From Bacteroidota bacterium (GTDB lineage Bacteria > Bacteroidota > Bacteroidia > UKL13-3): a stretch of 21,922 bases of DNA. The position numbers and the translations under genes were made by a program. The notes beneath the pieces are model-generated. The model did no database searches and was not told where the DNA came from. It saw only the letters and a program-made list of their open reading frames with translations. Shown here piece after piece: positions 1 to 7,880 of the stretch. The stretch lies in the NCBI GenBank assembly GCA_947460565.1, contig CANHJJ010000006.1:1-21922 (forward strand), read 5' to 3'. Position 1 is the stretch's first letter. Each line of letters begins with the position of its first letter.

Positions 1-42
1 ATCACTGGTTTTGCAGAGTATTTGTTTGCACGAAAGAAATAA
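1..42 (+). CDS. C-terminal tail of an upstream gene (partial)
   Basis: From base 1 a frame reads 13 codons (ITGFAEYLFARKK) and stops with TAA at 40-42, five bases before the ATG of the Nif3-like gene. The tight spacing and basic end fit the last codons of an upstream co-transcribed gene. Thirteen codons are too few to name a family, and an open frame this short could be chance. Confidence 0.4.
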   Translation: MTGFAEYLFARKK

Positions 43-47
43 GCAAA

Positions 48-1142
48 ATGAAGATAAAAGAAATTACAAGTTATCTTGAAACCATTGCCCCATCAGACCT
101 TCAAGAATCATACGACAATGCAGGACTTATTGTAGGTAATGCCGATATGGAAATATCAGGTGTTTTGATTTCACTTGATTGTATTGAGGAAGTGGTGGAT
201 GAAGCTATCGCTAACAATTGCAACCTCATTGTTGCTCATCATCCCATTGTGTTTGGAGGATTAAAAAAAATCAATGGCAAAAACTATGTTGAAAGAACAG
301 TTATTAAAGCCATCAAGAACGATATAGCTATCTATGCCATTCATACCAATTTAGATAATGTGTACGAAGGTGTAAACAAAAGAATTGCAGATAAACTAGG
401 ACTTCTTAGAACGAATATATTAGCCCCAAAACCCAACTTGCTTAAAAAGTTGGTAACTTTTATCCCAGTTGAATTTGCAGAAAAAGTGAAACAAGCCATT
501 TTTGATGCAGGTGCCGGGCATATTGGAAATTATAGTGAATGTAGTTTTGCAGCAAGTGGAATTGGTTCATTCAAAGCTTCTGGTGATGCCAAACCTTTTG
601 TTGGTGAGATTGATAAACAACACCAAGAACAGGAACTTCGTTTAGAAACCATTTTCCCAGCTTTTTTACAAACACAAATTTTAGCAGCCCTGGTAAAAGT
701 TCATCCATATGAGGAGGTGGCTTATGATATATACCCTATTGAAAATTTTTATGAAAAAACCGGTGCAGGTTTGGTAGGTGAATTAGAGACGGAAATGCGT
801 CCTGAAGAATTCCTTAAACATTTGAAAAATAGTATGGATTTAGAAATTATTCGTTTCACTTCCTTGTCAAAAAATATTAAAAGAGTAGCTGTTTGCGGTG
901 GTGCAGGAAGTTTTTTACTCAAAAATGCCATTTGGCAAGGTGCTGATGCTTTTGTGACTGCTGATTTCAAATATCACGAATTTTTTGATGCCGAGAAAAA
1001 GCTTATGATTGCTGATATTGGGCACTATGAGAGTGAAAAATTTACCAAAGAGCTTTTAAGTGAGTTGATTCTCAAAAAATTTCATACATTTGCCGTCCTT
1101 TTATCTAAAACAAATACAAACCCTGTTAATTATTATTATTAA
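48..1142 (+). CDS. Nif3-like dinuclear metal centre hexameric protein
   Basis: A 364-residue member of the Nif3/YqfO (DUF34) family. These proteins bind two metal ions and assemble as toroidal hexamers; the cellular role is unsettled, with GTP cyclohydrolase I-like and metal-handling proposals. Metal ligands are visible: the HHP motif at H64-H65, H99-TNLD103, and the C-terminal DIGHYESE motif giving H326 and E330. The family signatures YDNAGL near residue 22 and VCGGAGS near 282 are also present. The length and the extra segment between about 125 and 235 match the long YqfO type, which carries an inserted PII/CutA-like domain, rather than the roughly 250-residue short type. ATG at 48 is the natural start. 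The stop lies 3 bases before the next gene, so the two are one operon. The tail ends in three tyrosines from a TAT/TAC-rich stretch. The family call is secure; the biochemical function is not. Confidence 0.93.
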   Translation: MKIKEITSYLETIAPSDLQESYDNAGLIVGNADMEISGVLISLDCIEEVVDEAIANNCNLIVAHHPIVFGGLKKINGKNYVERTVIKAIKNDIAIYAIHTNLDNVYEGVNKRIADKLGLLRTNILAPKPNLLKKLVTFIPVEFAEKVKQAIFDAGAGHIGNYSECSFAASGIGSFKASGDAKPFVGEIDKQHQEQELRLETIFPAFLQTQILAALVKVHPYEEVAYDIYPIENFYEKTGAGLVGELETEMRPEEFLKHLKNSMDLEIIRFTSLSKNIKRVAVCGGAGSFLLKNAIWQGADAFVTADFKYHEFFDAEKKLMIADIGHYESEKFTKELLSELILKKFHTFAVLLSKTNTNPVNYYY

Positions 1143-1145
1143 AAT

Positions 1146-1907
1146 ATGGCAGTAGCAAGCGAAGTAAGCATCGAACAAAAACTGAAAGCACTTTTCAAAT
1201 TACAAATCATTGATACTAAAATAGATAAGCTTCACGCTTTGCGTGGAGAACTTCCGATGGAAGTATCTGATTTAGAAGATGAAATTATTGGTATGGAAAC
1301 CCGCTTAAGCAATATGAGTGCGGATATCAAAAAGCTGGAAGAGAGCATAAGCAACAATAAAATCAAGATTCAAGAGGCTAAGGCTTTAGGAAAAAAATAT
1401 GAGAAGCAATTGGAATCGGTTAAAAATAACCGCGAATATGAAGCTTTGAATAAAGAAATTGAAATGACTGGTCTTGAGCAACAAGCTGCCGACAAGCGCA
1501 TCAAAAATGCGAATTTTGATATCGAACAAAAGAAAAAAACTGTTGAAACCCTTGCGGCAGAGCTTGAGGGTCGAAAATTAGACCTAAATTCCAAAAAAGG
1601 AGAATTAGTTACCATTACAGCAGAAACTGAAAAAGAAGAGGCTTCATATATGAAACAACGCGACAAAGCTGCAGATGTAGCCGATCAGCGACTTGCCACT
1701 TCTTACGACAGAATTAGAAAAAGTGTTAAAAATGGTATTGGCGTAGCGGTTGTTATTAGAGATAGCTGTGGCGGTTGCTTTGCAGGTATTCCTCCTCAAC
1801 GTCAGGCGGATATCAAACAGCGTAAAAAAATTATAGTTTGCGAAAACTGTGGACGCGTAATCGTTGACACGGATTTAGCCAGTGAGGTTCAACAAGAAAT
1901 GAACTAA
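1146..1907 (+). CDS. Coiled-coil C4-type zinc ribbon protein
   Basis: A 253-residue cytoplasmic protein. Residues about 10-185 are heptad-rich and highly charged (many K, E, Q), forming a long antiparallel coiled coil. The C terminus holds a four-cysteine zinc ribbon: C208-GG-C211 and C232-EN-C235. This is the layout of the C4-type zinc ribbon / CT398-like family (former DUF164), which in Bacteroidota is usually found directly after the Nif3-like gene, as here. CT398 of Chlamydia is reported to bind RpoN and a secretion component, so a scaffold or nucleic-acid-associated role is possible, but the true role is unknown. The ATG at 1146 follows the Nif3 stop by 3 bases, indicating translational coupling. 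A strong terminator follows directly, so this is the last gene of its operon. Confidence 0.9.
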   Translation: MAVASEVSIEQKLKALFKLQIIDTKIDKLHALRGELPMEVSDLEDEIIGMETRLSNMSADIKKLEESISNNKIKIQEAKALGKKYEKQLESVKNNREYEALNKEIEMTGLEQQAADKRIKNANFDIEQKKKTVETLAAELEGRKLDLNSKKGELVTITAETEKEEASYMKQRDKAADVADQRLATSYDRIRKSVKNGIGVAVVIRDSCGGCFAGIPPQRQADIKQRKKIIVCENCGRVIVDTDLASEVQQEMN

Positions 1908-1920
1908 GATAAAAATTTTT

Positions 1921-1962
1921 ATAAAACAGAAAACCCCGATAAGTCGGGGTTTTCTGTTTTAT
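1921..1962. terminator. Strong bidirectional intrinsic terminator
   Basis: Bases 1921-1939 and 1944-1962 are perfect reverse complements: a 19-bp stem with the GC core ACCCCGA/TCGGGGT and a TAAG loop. Runs of T (1950-1953, 1957-1960) fall in the descending arm, and matching A runs on the other arm make it symmetrical, so it could stop transcription from either side. It begins 14 bases after the zinc-ribbon stop codon and ends the Nif3 operon. Confidence 0.9.
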
Positions 1963-2010
1963 AAAAAAAACTATTCACAAATCTATGGGATAACATCGCT
2001 ACAACTATAA

Positions 2011-2039
2011 TTAGTGACACACTTAATGATTTAGATTTG
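2011..2039 (+). promoter_or_regulatory. Bacteroidota-type promoter of the first LruC gene
   Basis: TAGATTTG at 2032-2039 fits the -7 consensus TAnnTTTG exactly. TTAG at 2011-2014, with a 17-nt spacer, is a weak match to the -33 TTTG box. Transcription would start near 2046, about 27 nt before ATG 2073. This argues against the in-frame TTG at 2037 as the start, since it lies in the promoter. Confidence 0.5.
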
Positions 2040-2072
2040 CTCTATTCGAAAAAACTGACACTAGATTACAGT

Positions 2073-4094
2073 ATGATGAGTAGAATAGTAATTTGCATTT
2101 TTGCCGCTATAATTGTTTTAAGTTCTTGCATTAGGCAAGTAAAACCTGGAGAAGGGCTAAAGCCAATTGGCCTAAATCCAGACCCGAAATACATGGATGA
2201 AATGAATGTGCCTGCTGGTTTTCATTACAATACTTCAGATGGCCTTAATTTTAATATTACCCTTCTGGCTAATAATGACAACCCTTTAAGAGGTGTGCGT
2301 GTGGATGTGATGGATAATAGTCCTGAAAATGGCGGGAAGATTCTTGCAACTGGAGTAACCAATTCTTCAGGGGTACTTGAGGGAAATTATTATATTCCGA
2401 GCTACTTAAATGAAGTGGTTATAAATACAGACTATATAGGGTTAGTAAACAATATTATTATTCCTGTGAGTAATGGAAAAGTCTTTGCTAATATTGGTGG
2501 TAAAAATCCAGAATTGCATCAAACGGTTATAAGTAAAAATAAAGGCACACAAAGATTTTTGGGGAAATCATTCAGTCGCTTATCATATAGGCTAGGGACA
2601 TTTAGCAAAGGCATGGATGGTGGCGTGCCTAATTATTTCACCTTCCCTAGAGATGTGGTTTCAGGTCAATTTTTAGCGGATGTCAATAATTCATTACCCG
2701 AAAATTTAATTGTGATGAACCATCACCCACAATACCTTGCCCCTAATTTAGAGAAAAACCTTGTTTTGACTGAATTGTGTGATATTTGGTTAACTTTTGT
2801 GCATGAAGGCGCAGGTTATAGTAATTCATTGTTCTTTTTTAAATACCCAACCAATAACAAGCCAACAAATGCAAGTCAGATAGATTCATTAATTGCAGTG
2901 TTCCCAAATGTATCCTATGCAGGTAGTGGTGGAGGTTTGGCTATTGGTGATAAGGTGTATATAGGTAGAGTAGGTGCTGATACTTCCATAGGATTTGCCT
3001 TGGCATCTAATGGTTGGAATTATACTGATGTGACCACTACAAGCACATTTTATTATTCAATCAAAGAATTAAATCCAGAGGCTAACCCAAACAAAAGAGA
3101 CCATGTTGCTTTTTTATTCGATAACCCGACACAAAGGTTTTTGATTGGTTTTGAAGACTTGGACCGTGAAGGTGGCACTGATGATGACTTTAATGATTGT
3201 ATTGTATACGCTACTTCTACACCTTATAGGGCTATAGATACTTCAGGAATTGAAATTACTGACCCCTCTACAGGAATAGATAATGACGGTGATGGCGTAT
3301 TAAATGCATTTGATGATTATCCTAACGATCCTTTAAGGGCCTACAATGTTTATTATCCAAATAGTTCAATATTTGCCAATGTAGCTTTTGAAGATTTGTG
3401 GCCGAGTAAAGGTGATCATGATTTGAATGATGTGGTGGTAGCATATCAATATTTTGCGGCTGTTAATGCAAACAACAAAGTAGTGAATATGTCCGCCCGC
3501 TATAAACTTCGTGCGGCAGGAGGAGTTTTTCATAATTCATTTGCTGTAGAATTGCCTGCCAATAGAAATATTATTTCTGCCTTCAGTGCCAGTTCTGGTG
3601 TGGTTTTAGACCCTAATACCACAAAAACCATTGTGAAGGTTTTTGATAATACTAAGGATATTATTTCTAGTTACAATACCAAGCCGGGAGTAGCAGTTGT
3701 TCAAACAGATACCGTTTCATTTTCCATTTTGTTCAATATTCCACAAAGTTTAATGCTTAGTGAATTTAATCCATTTATATATGTTAATGAAGTTGGCAAA
3801 GGCAGAGGATATGAGGTTCATCTTCCTAACCATGCCCCAACAGAGTTGGCTAATATGGCTGTTTTTGGAACTTCTTCTGATGATTCCAAGCCTTTAATAG
3901 GTAGGTATTATAAAACAAGCAACAATTTGCCTTTTGCTATCAATATACCTGAAAAATTTGATTACCCTGCAGAGGGGCAAGCTATCATAAATGCATATCT
4001 GAAATTTGCGCCATGGGCTCAATCAGTAGGTTTGCAGTATACCAATTGGTACCATAATTTTTTGGGGTATAGAAATCCTGCTCATGTATTTTAG
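2073..4094 (+). CDS. LruC domain-containing lipoprotein (paralogue 1)
   Basis: A 673-residue surface or periplasmic lipoprotein. The signal peptide ends in the lipobox LSSC with the lipidated Cys at position 19. Residues about 45-140 form a beta-rich domain with G-V-R-V-D and TNSSGVL motifs, like a CarboxypepD_reg or Ig-type fold. A DUF4114-like segment ends in FEDLDREGG plus D370-DDFND-375, a calcium-type acidic motif. A thrombospondin-3/EF-hand-like loop DNDGDG sits at 403-408. The C-terminal DUF4842/LruC domain begins with FEDLWPSKGD at 439 and LNDVVVAYQY. No type IX C-terminal sorting signal is seen; anchoring would be by the lipid. ATG 2073 is chosen because it gives a typical signal peptide and sits after the promoter; MM allows 2076 too. 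A close paralogue lies at 5792-7801. LruC proteins are widespread in Bacteroidota and Leptospira, and their function is largely unknown; calcium-dependent adhesion or matrix binding is a guess. Confidence 0.9.
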   Translation: MMSRIVICIFAAIIVLSSCIRQVKPGEGLKPIGLNPDPKYMDEMNVPAGFHYNTSDGLNFNITLLANNDNPLRGVRVDVMDNSPENGGKILATGVTNSSGVLEGNYYIPSYLNEVVINTDYIGLVNNIIIPVSNGKVFANIGGKNPELHQTVISKNKGTQRFLGKSFSRLSYRLGTFSKGMDGGVPNYFTFPRDVVSGQFLADVNNSLPENLIVMNHHPQYLAPNLEKNLVLTELCDIWLTFVHEGAGYSNSLFFFKYPTNNKPTNASQIDSLIAVFPNVSYAGSGGGLAIGDKVYIGRVGADTSIGFALASNGWNYTDVTTTSTFYYSIKELNPEANPNKRDHVAFLFDNPTQRFLIGFEDLDREGGTDDDFNDCIVYATSTPYRAIDTSGIEITDPSTGIDNDGDGVLNAFDDYPNDPLRAYNVYYPNSSIFANVAFEDLWPSKGDHDLNDVVVAYQYFAAVNANNKVVNMSARYKLRAAGGVFHNSFAVELPANRNIISAFSASSGVVLDPNTTKTIVKVFDNTKDIISSYNTKPGVAVVQTDTVSFSILFNIPQSLMLSEFNPFIYVNEVGKGRGYEVHLPNHAPTELANMAVFGTSSDDSKPLIGRYYKTSNNLPFAINIPEKFDYPAEGQAIINAYLKFAPWAQSVGLQYTNWYHNFLGYRNPAHVF

Positions 4095-4185
4095 ATAAAA
4101 TGGCTTAAAGATATGGACATATTGTTGGTATAATAAAGGATGGCTTTGCTTGTGATTGATTAATTTATGTTCAAATTTGTATTAA

Positions 4186-5670
4186 ATGCGTGAAGTCTTA
4201 ATCTGTATATTTCTTACACTTTTCACTTTAGTTTCTAAGGCTGATTTTGTCATCAATGGCCGATTACTTGAGGCGCAGAATTATATTTCGAGGCTCCAAT
4301 TGAAAAATGGCCAAGCTCTAATAGATGCTGAGAAAAAAGATAATCCTAACAATCGAGCTGCTATCTTCATAGAAAATTATATTGATATTTACAGGATAAT
4401 TTCATCCCAAAATAAAGATGAATATGAAAAGCTTTTACCGAATAGAGATGTAAGGCTTACAATCCTATCAAGAAAAACAAATCCAAGTCCTTATTTTTTA
4501 TATGCCCAAGCAGATGTTCATCTTCAATGGGCTTTTGTTAAAAGTCAAAATGGAGATTATTTGTCAGCTGCCATGGATTTTAGGTCGGCATTTCAACTTT
4601 TAGAAAAAAATGCAAGTTTGTATCCCAATTTTGTGCTTAACCATAAAGATATGGGAATTCTGAAAGTCATCATAGGTATCATCCCAGATGGTTATAAATG
4701 GATTGCTAGCATTGTTGGTTTAAACGGAAATTATGAAGAAGGGATGGGATTGATTAGGAAATTTATAGCAAGCAGCGCAAATTCTCACCAATTATCAATT
4801 GAATTGCAAAGTGCAAAAAATTTGTATTGTTTACTGCAAGTAAATTTCGAAAGAAATAAACTTAACAATTGGAAACTTACTGATAAATATACCTCCGACT
4901 ATGAAACCAATTTAATGAGTGCTTGCATTAGGGCATTTGTAGCTCAAAAATGCGATATGACAGATGAGGGTATTAGAAACCTCTTAGTAAAACCCCATAC
5001 AAAAGATTATACCAATTTTTACTTTACCGATTATCTGTTGGGTAGCATGAAATTAACCCGATTAGATGAGGATGCAGCCTATTATCTTAAAAAATTTGTA
5101 AGTCTTTGTCCTAATAAAAATCTATACGAAGAGGCTTATAATAAGTTAGCATGGTGTTATTTTCTCAGGGGAGATACAAGCGAGTATTATTTGTATGCAA
5201 GTATGTCAAAAAAATATAAGGAAAGCAACAAACAATGGCCAACTTTGCCATCACAAGGAGGACTTGATAAGCTCCCTAATTCAATTTTATTAAAAACGAG
5301 GTTATTAACAGATGGGGGATTTTATGGTTTAGCAGAGCAGGAATTGTTAAGTTTTAATAATAAAAATATTAGCGATTTAGAGCGTATCGAGTATTATTAT
5401 CGATTGGCGAAAATTTGTCAAGAAACCAATAAATTCCAAAAGGCTATTGATAACTATATGTTAGTTATAAAATTAGGGTCATTGCTAAATGTTTATTTTG
5501 CTCCAAATTCTCACTTACAATTGGGTACAATTTACGATAAGCTAGGTAGAAAAGATTTAGCTGTAAGTCATTACAATCAAGTATTTACTTATAAAAACTA
5601 CCAATATAAGTACAGTATTGAACAAAAGGCAAAAGCAGGCATAAGTTCTTTGTCTAAAATGGGAAAATAG
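4186..5670 (+). CDS. Exported tetratricopeptide-repeat-type protein
   Basis: A 494-residue all-helical protein with an N-terminal signal peptide (hydrophobic residues 4-16, likely cleavage after SKA at 19). Helix-turn-helix repeats are visible along its length. The clearest TPR-like units lie between about 380 and 480, with runs such as YYRLAKICQE, KAIDNYMLVI, HLQLGTIYDK and AVSHYNQVF. The segment MGILKVIIGIIPDGYKW near 155-170 resembles a recurring motif in Bacteroidota TPR proteins distantly related to the Iml2/DUF3808 group; I offer this tentatively. It is probably periplasmic and a protein-protein scaffold. It sits 91 bases after the first LruC gene and 121 bases before the second, all on one strand, so it may act with them. 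No promoter of clear consensus was found before it. No catalytic residues are recognisable and no gene name is justified. Confidence 0.8.
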   Translation: MREVLICIFLTLFTLVSKADFVINGRLLEAQNYISRLQLKNGQALIDAEKKDNPNNRAAIFIENYIDIYRIISSQNKDEYEKLLPNRDVRLTILSRKTNPSPYFLYAQADVHLQWAFVKSQNGDYLSAAMDFRSAFQLLEKNASLYPNFVLNHKDMGILKVIIGIIPDGYKWIASIVGLNGNYEEGMGLIRKFIASSANSHQLSIELQSAKNLYCLLQVNFERNKLNNWKLTDKYTSDYETNLMSACIRAFVAQKCDMTDEGIRNLLVKPHTKDYTNFYFTDYLLGSMKLTRLDEDAAYYLKKFVSLCPNKNLYEEAYNKLAWCYFLRGDTSEYYLYASMSKKYKESNKQWPTLPSQGGLDKLPNSILLKTRLLTDGGFYGLAEQELLSFNNKNISDLERIEYYYRLAKICQETNKFQKAIDNYMLVIKLGSLLNVYFAPNSHLQLGTIYDKLGRKDLAVSHYNQVFTYKNYQYKYSIEQKAKAGISSLSKMGK

Positions 5671-5674
5671 TTTT

Positions 5675-5705
5675 AAATTGGGAGTATTTTTAAACGCCAA
5701 TTTTT
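5675..5705 (+). terminator. Possible weak terminator after the TPR gene
   Basis: AAATTGG (5675-5681) can pair with CCAATTT (5697-5703) across a 15-nt loop, and the descending arm runs into TTTTTC at 5701-5706. The stem is only 7 bp and AT-rich with a large loop, so termination would be partial at best. The rest of the 121-base gap up to 5791 is AT-rich, with no clear promoter match or other structure. Confidence 0.35.
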
Positions 5706-5791
5706 CTTATTTAATAGATAATGAGGTAGTTATATTAGTGGTATGTAATGTGCAAATAGTTGGTGAAAAGAAAATATAATAAACTCAATAT

Positions 5792-7801
5792 ATGAAAAAA
5801 ATAGCAATTTCAATGCTTTCCTTAACCCTACTTTTAGGTTCGTGTAGCAAAGACATTAAACAAACTGAACAATCAGTAGTTGTAAACCCGAATCCTAAAA
5901 CCATGGAAGAAATGGTGGTTCCCAAAAGTTTTAATTATAAAACCTCAGAGGATGTAAATCTTAACATTACACTTTTATCAAACAACGATGATGCCTTAAA
6001 GGGCGTCAGGGTTGATATCATGGATGATAGTCCAGAGAATGGTGGCAAAATTATTGCTACGGGTGCTACCAATGCTTCAGGTGTTTTGGATATTAAGTAT
6101 AATATGCCAACCTATTTGAAAGAAGTCGTAATTAACACCGATTATATTGGTATTGTAAACAATATATTAATTCCTGTAAACAATGGAAGAGTTTCTGCAA
6201 AAATTGGTGGTAAAAATCCTCAATTGGTTCGCACAGTTGAACAAAAAAATCTTCCTAAATCATTTAATTTAGCAAAAGCTGCTTCTCCATTATCTTATAG
6301 ATTAGGAGACTATTCCAAAGGTGAAGATGGTGGCGTACCTGAATATTTGGAAAGTAAAGACGAGGATGAAACAAATAAGTTTTTAGCTGATGTTAACGCA
6401 GCTTTACCCGAGAATAGTCAGGTTCCCATAAGTCATCCAGAATATCTAGCATCTAGCTCAGAAAAAAATTTAAAAATGACAGCATTATGTGACATTTGGG
6501 TAACATTTATTCACGAAGGGTCTGCTTATAAAAATGGTTTGTTTTACTTTAAATATCCTACTAATAACCCTCCAAAATATGCAAGTGAAATTGAGGCTTT
6601 AATAGCCATTTTCCCTAATACTTCATATGATGGAAGCGGTGGTGGTTTAGAAACGGGTAATAAAGTATACATAGGAAGTATTGGTCCAGATACATCAATT
6701 GGTTTTGCTCTAGCTCAAGATGGCTGGGATGGAAATAGTGTAAAATCAAACTCAAAATTTTTCTATACCTTCAGCAAGTTTAACCCTGAAATAAATTCGT
6801 CAGAGAAAGAACATGTTGCATTATTATATGACGACCCAACTGAGAAATTTGTGATTGGCTTTGAAGATGAAAAGAGAGAAAACAATGCTAGCGATAATGA
6901 TTTTAATGATTGTATTATTTCTGTTAGTACAGACCCAGTTGAGTCAATTGATAAAACCAATGTAATACCAACAACACCTTCTTCTGGAAGTGATAATGAT
7001 GGAGATGGTGTTTTAAATGTTTTTGATGAATATCCTAATGATCCAGATAGAGCATTTAATGTTTATTATCCCTCAGCAAAAGCATATGCAAATGTAGCTT
7101 TTGAAGACTTATGGCCTAGCAAGGGTGATTACGATTTGAATGATGTGGTGGTGGCTTACCAATACAGTGGAGTGCTTAATGCTAAAAACGAAATGGTGAG
7201 TTTGGATGGTAAATATAAACTCCGTGCTGCTGGAGGAATTTTGAAAAATGCTTTTTCTGTAGAGTTACCAATAAACAGTAGTGACATTTCAAGTATAAAA
7301 GGAGGATTGGGATTGCAAGCTGATGCCACAAAAGCGATTGTTAATGTGTTTGCGAATTCAAAAGAGATAATTGATAACTATAATACCAAACCTGGAACTA
7401 GCCCACAAGTGACCGATACAATTACAGTATCTATGACTTTCGAAAAGCCACAAGATTTCTCGCTTAGTTCGTTTAATCCATTTATTTTTGTTGATGAGGC
7501 TGGCAAAGGACGTGGTTTTGAGGTTCATCTTCCAGATATGGCACCATCCGAATTGGTTGACAAATCTGTTTTGGGAACTAATGCAGATGATTCAGATCCA
7601 GCCACTGGAAGGTATTATAAAACATCTAATAATTTGCCATTTGCCATTAATATTCCTGAAACCTTTACTTACCCGCTTGAAAGAGAAGCAATCATTAATG
7701 GACATTTAAAGTTTGCTGCATGGGCTCAATCTGGTGGAACCCAATACCAAGGTTGGTATAAAAACGTACAAGGTTACCGAAATAGTTCAAAACTTTATTA
7801 A
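5792..7801 (+). CDS. LruC domain-containing lipoprotein (paralogue 2)
   Basis: A 669-residue paralogue of the gene at 2073-4094, collinear with it along its whole length. The signal peptide ends in LLGSC with Cys18 as the lipid site, followed by S-K-D. Domain order is the same: an N-terminal beta domain with SPENGGKI and TNASGVL motifs; a DUF4114-like segment ending in FEDEKRENNAS plus D368-NDFND-373; the acidic loop DNDGDG at 401-406; then the DUF4842/LruC domain starting FEDLWPSKGD at 437. The acidic, likely calcium-binding positions are kept in both copies. The linker between the lipid anchor and the first domain and the 200-225 region (DEDETNK) differ most. A strong hairpin terminator follows. 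The extracellular side and function are inferred from the lipobox and family only. Confidence 0.9.
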   Translation: MKKIAISMLSLTLLLGSCSKDIKQTEQSVVVNPNPKTMEEMVVPKSFNYKTSEDVNLNITLLSNNDDALKGVRVDIMDDSPENGGKIIATGATNASGVLDIKYNMPTYLKEVVINTDYIGIVNNILIPVNNGRVSAKIGGKNPQLVRTVEQKNLPKSFNLAKAASPLSYRLGDYSKGEDGGVPEYLESKDEDETNKFLADVNAALPENSQVPISHPEYLASSSEKNLKMTALCDIWVTFIHEGSAYKNGLFYFKYPTNNPPKYASEIEALIAIFPNTSYDGSGGGLETGNKVYIGSIGPDTSIGFALAQDGWDGNSVKSNSKFFYTFSKFNPEINSSEKEHVALLYDDPTEKFVIGFEDEKRENNASDNDFNDCIISVSTDPVESIDKTNVIPTTPSSGSDNDGDGVLNVFDEYPNDPDRAFNVYYPSAKAYANVAFEDLWPSKGDYDLNDVVVAYQYSGVLNAKNEMVSLDGKYKLRAAGGILKNAFSVELPINSSDISSIKGGLGLQADATKAIVNVFANSKEIIDNYNTKPGTSPQVTDTITVSMTFEKPQDFSLSSFNPFIFVDEAGKGRGFEVHLPDMAPSELVDKSVLGTNADDSDPATGRYYKTSNNLPFAINIPETFTYPLEREAIINGHLKFAAWAQSGGTQYQGWYKNVQGYRNSSKLY

Positions 7802-7821
7802 AATAAATTATCACTTAATTA

Positions 7822-7854
7822 GGCCATTCCATAAAAATATGGAATGGCTTTTTT
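7822..7854 (+). terminator. Intrinsic terminator after the second LruC gene
   Basis: GCCATTCCAT (7823-7832) and ATGGAATGGC (7839-7848) form a perfect 10-bp stem with a 6-nt loop AAAAAT. The stem is followed at once by six T residues (7849-7854). It lies 21 bases after the LruC stop codon. The end of its T tract abuts the putative lysS -7 box at 7854-7861. Confidence 0.88.
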
Positions 7855-7861
7855 ACTTTCG
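7854..7861 (+). promoter_or_regulatory. Putative -7 box of lysS
   Basis: TACTTTCG resembles the -7 consensus TAnnTTTG (one mismatch) and is followed by CAG, as in many Bacteroidota promoters. It would place the transcription start near 7867 and give a leader of about 14 nt before ATG 7881. No good -33 box is seen, because the upstream bases are the hairpin of the preceding terminator. Confidence 0.42.
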
Positions 7862-7880
7862 CAGACTTTTTAAAATTGAA

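Noticed and set aside
2037..2072. TTG at 2037 as start of the first LruC gene
   Set aside because: It overlaps the -7 promoter box TAGATTTG, and the lipoprotein signal peptide begins properly at the ATG at 2073.
4141..4179. Promoter-like strings TGGCTTTG and CAAATTTG before the TPR gene
   Set aside because: Neither has the TA of the -7 box with a -33 box at correct spacing, and the second lies too near the ATG.
7488..7709. Open frame of 73 codons within the second LruC gene, same strand
   Set aside because: It is a shifted-frame shadow of the conserved LruC domain, with no start signals of its own.
7713..7880. Upstream extension of the lysS open frame overlapping the LruC gene end
   Set aside because: It would run through the LruC coding end and a strong terminator, adds a non-conserved segment, and ATG 7881 gives the normal LysRS N terminus.
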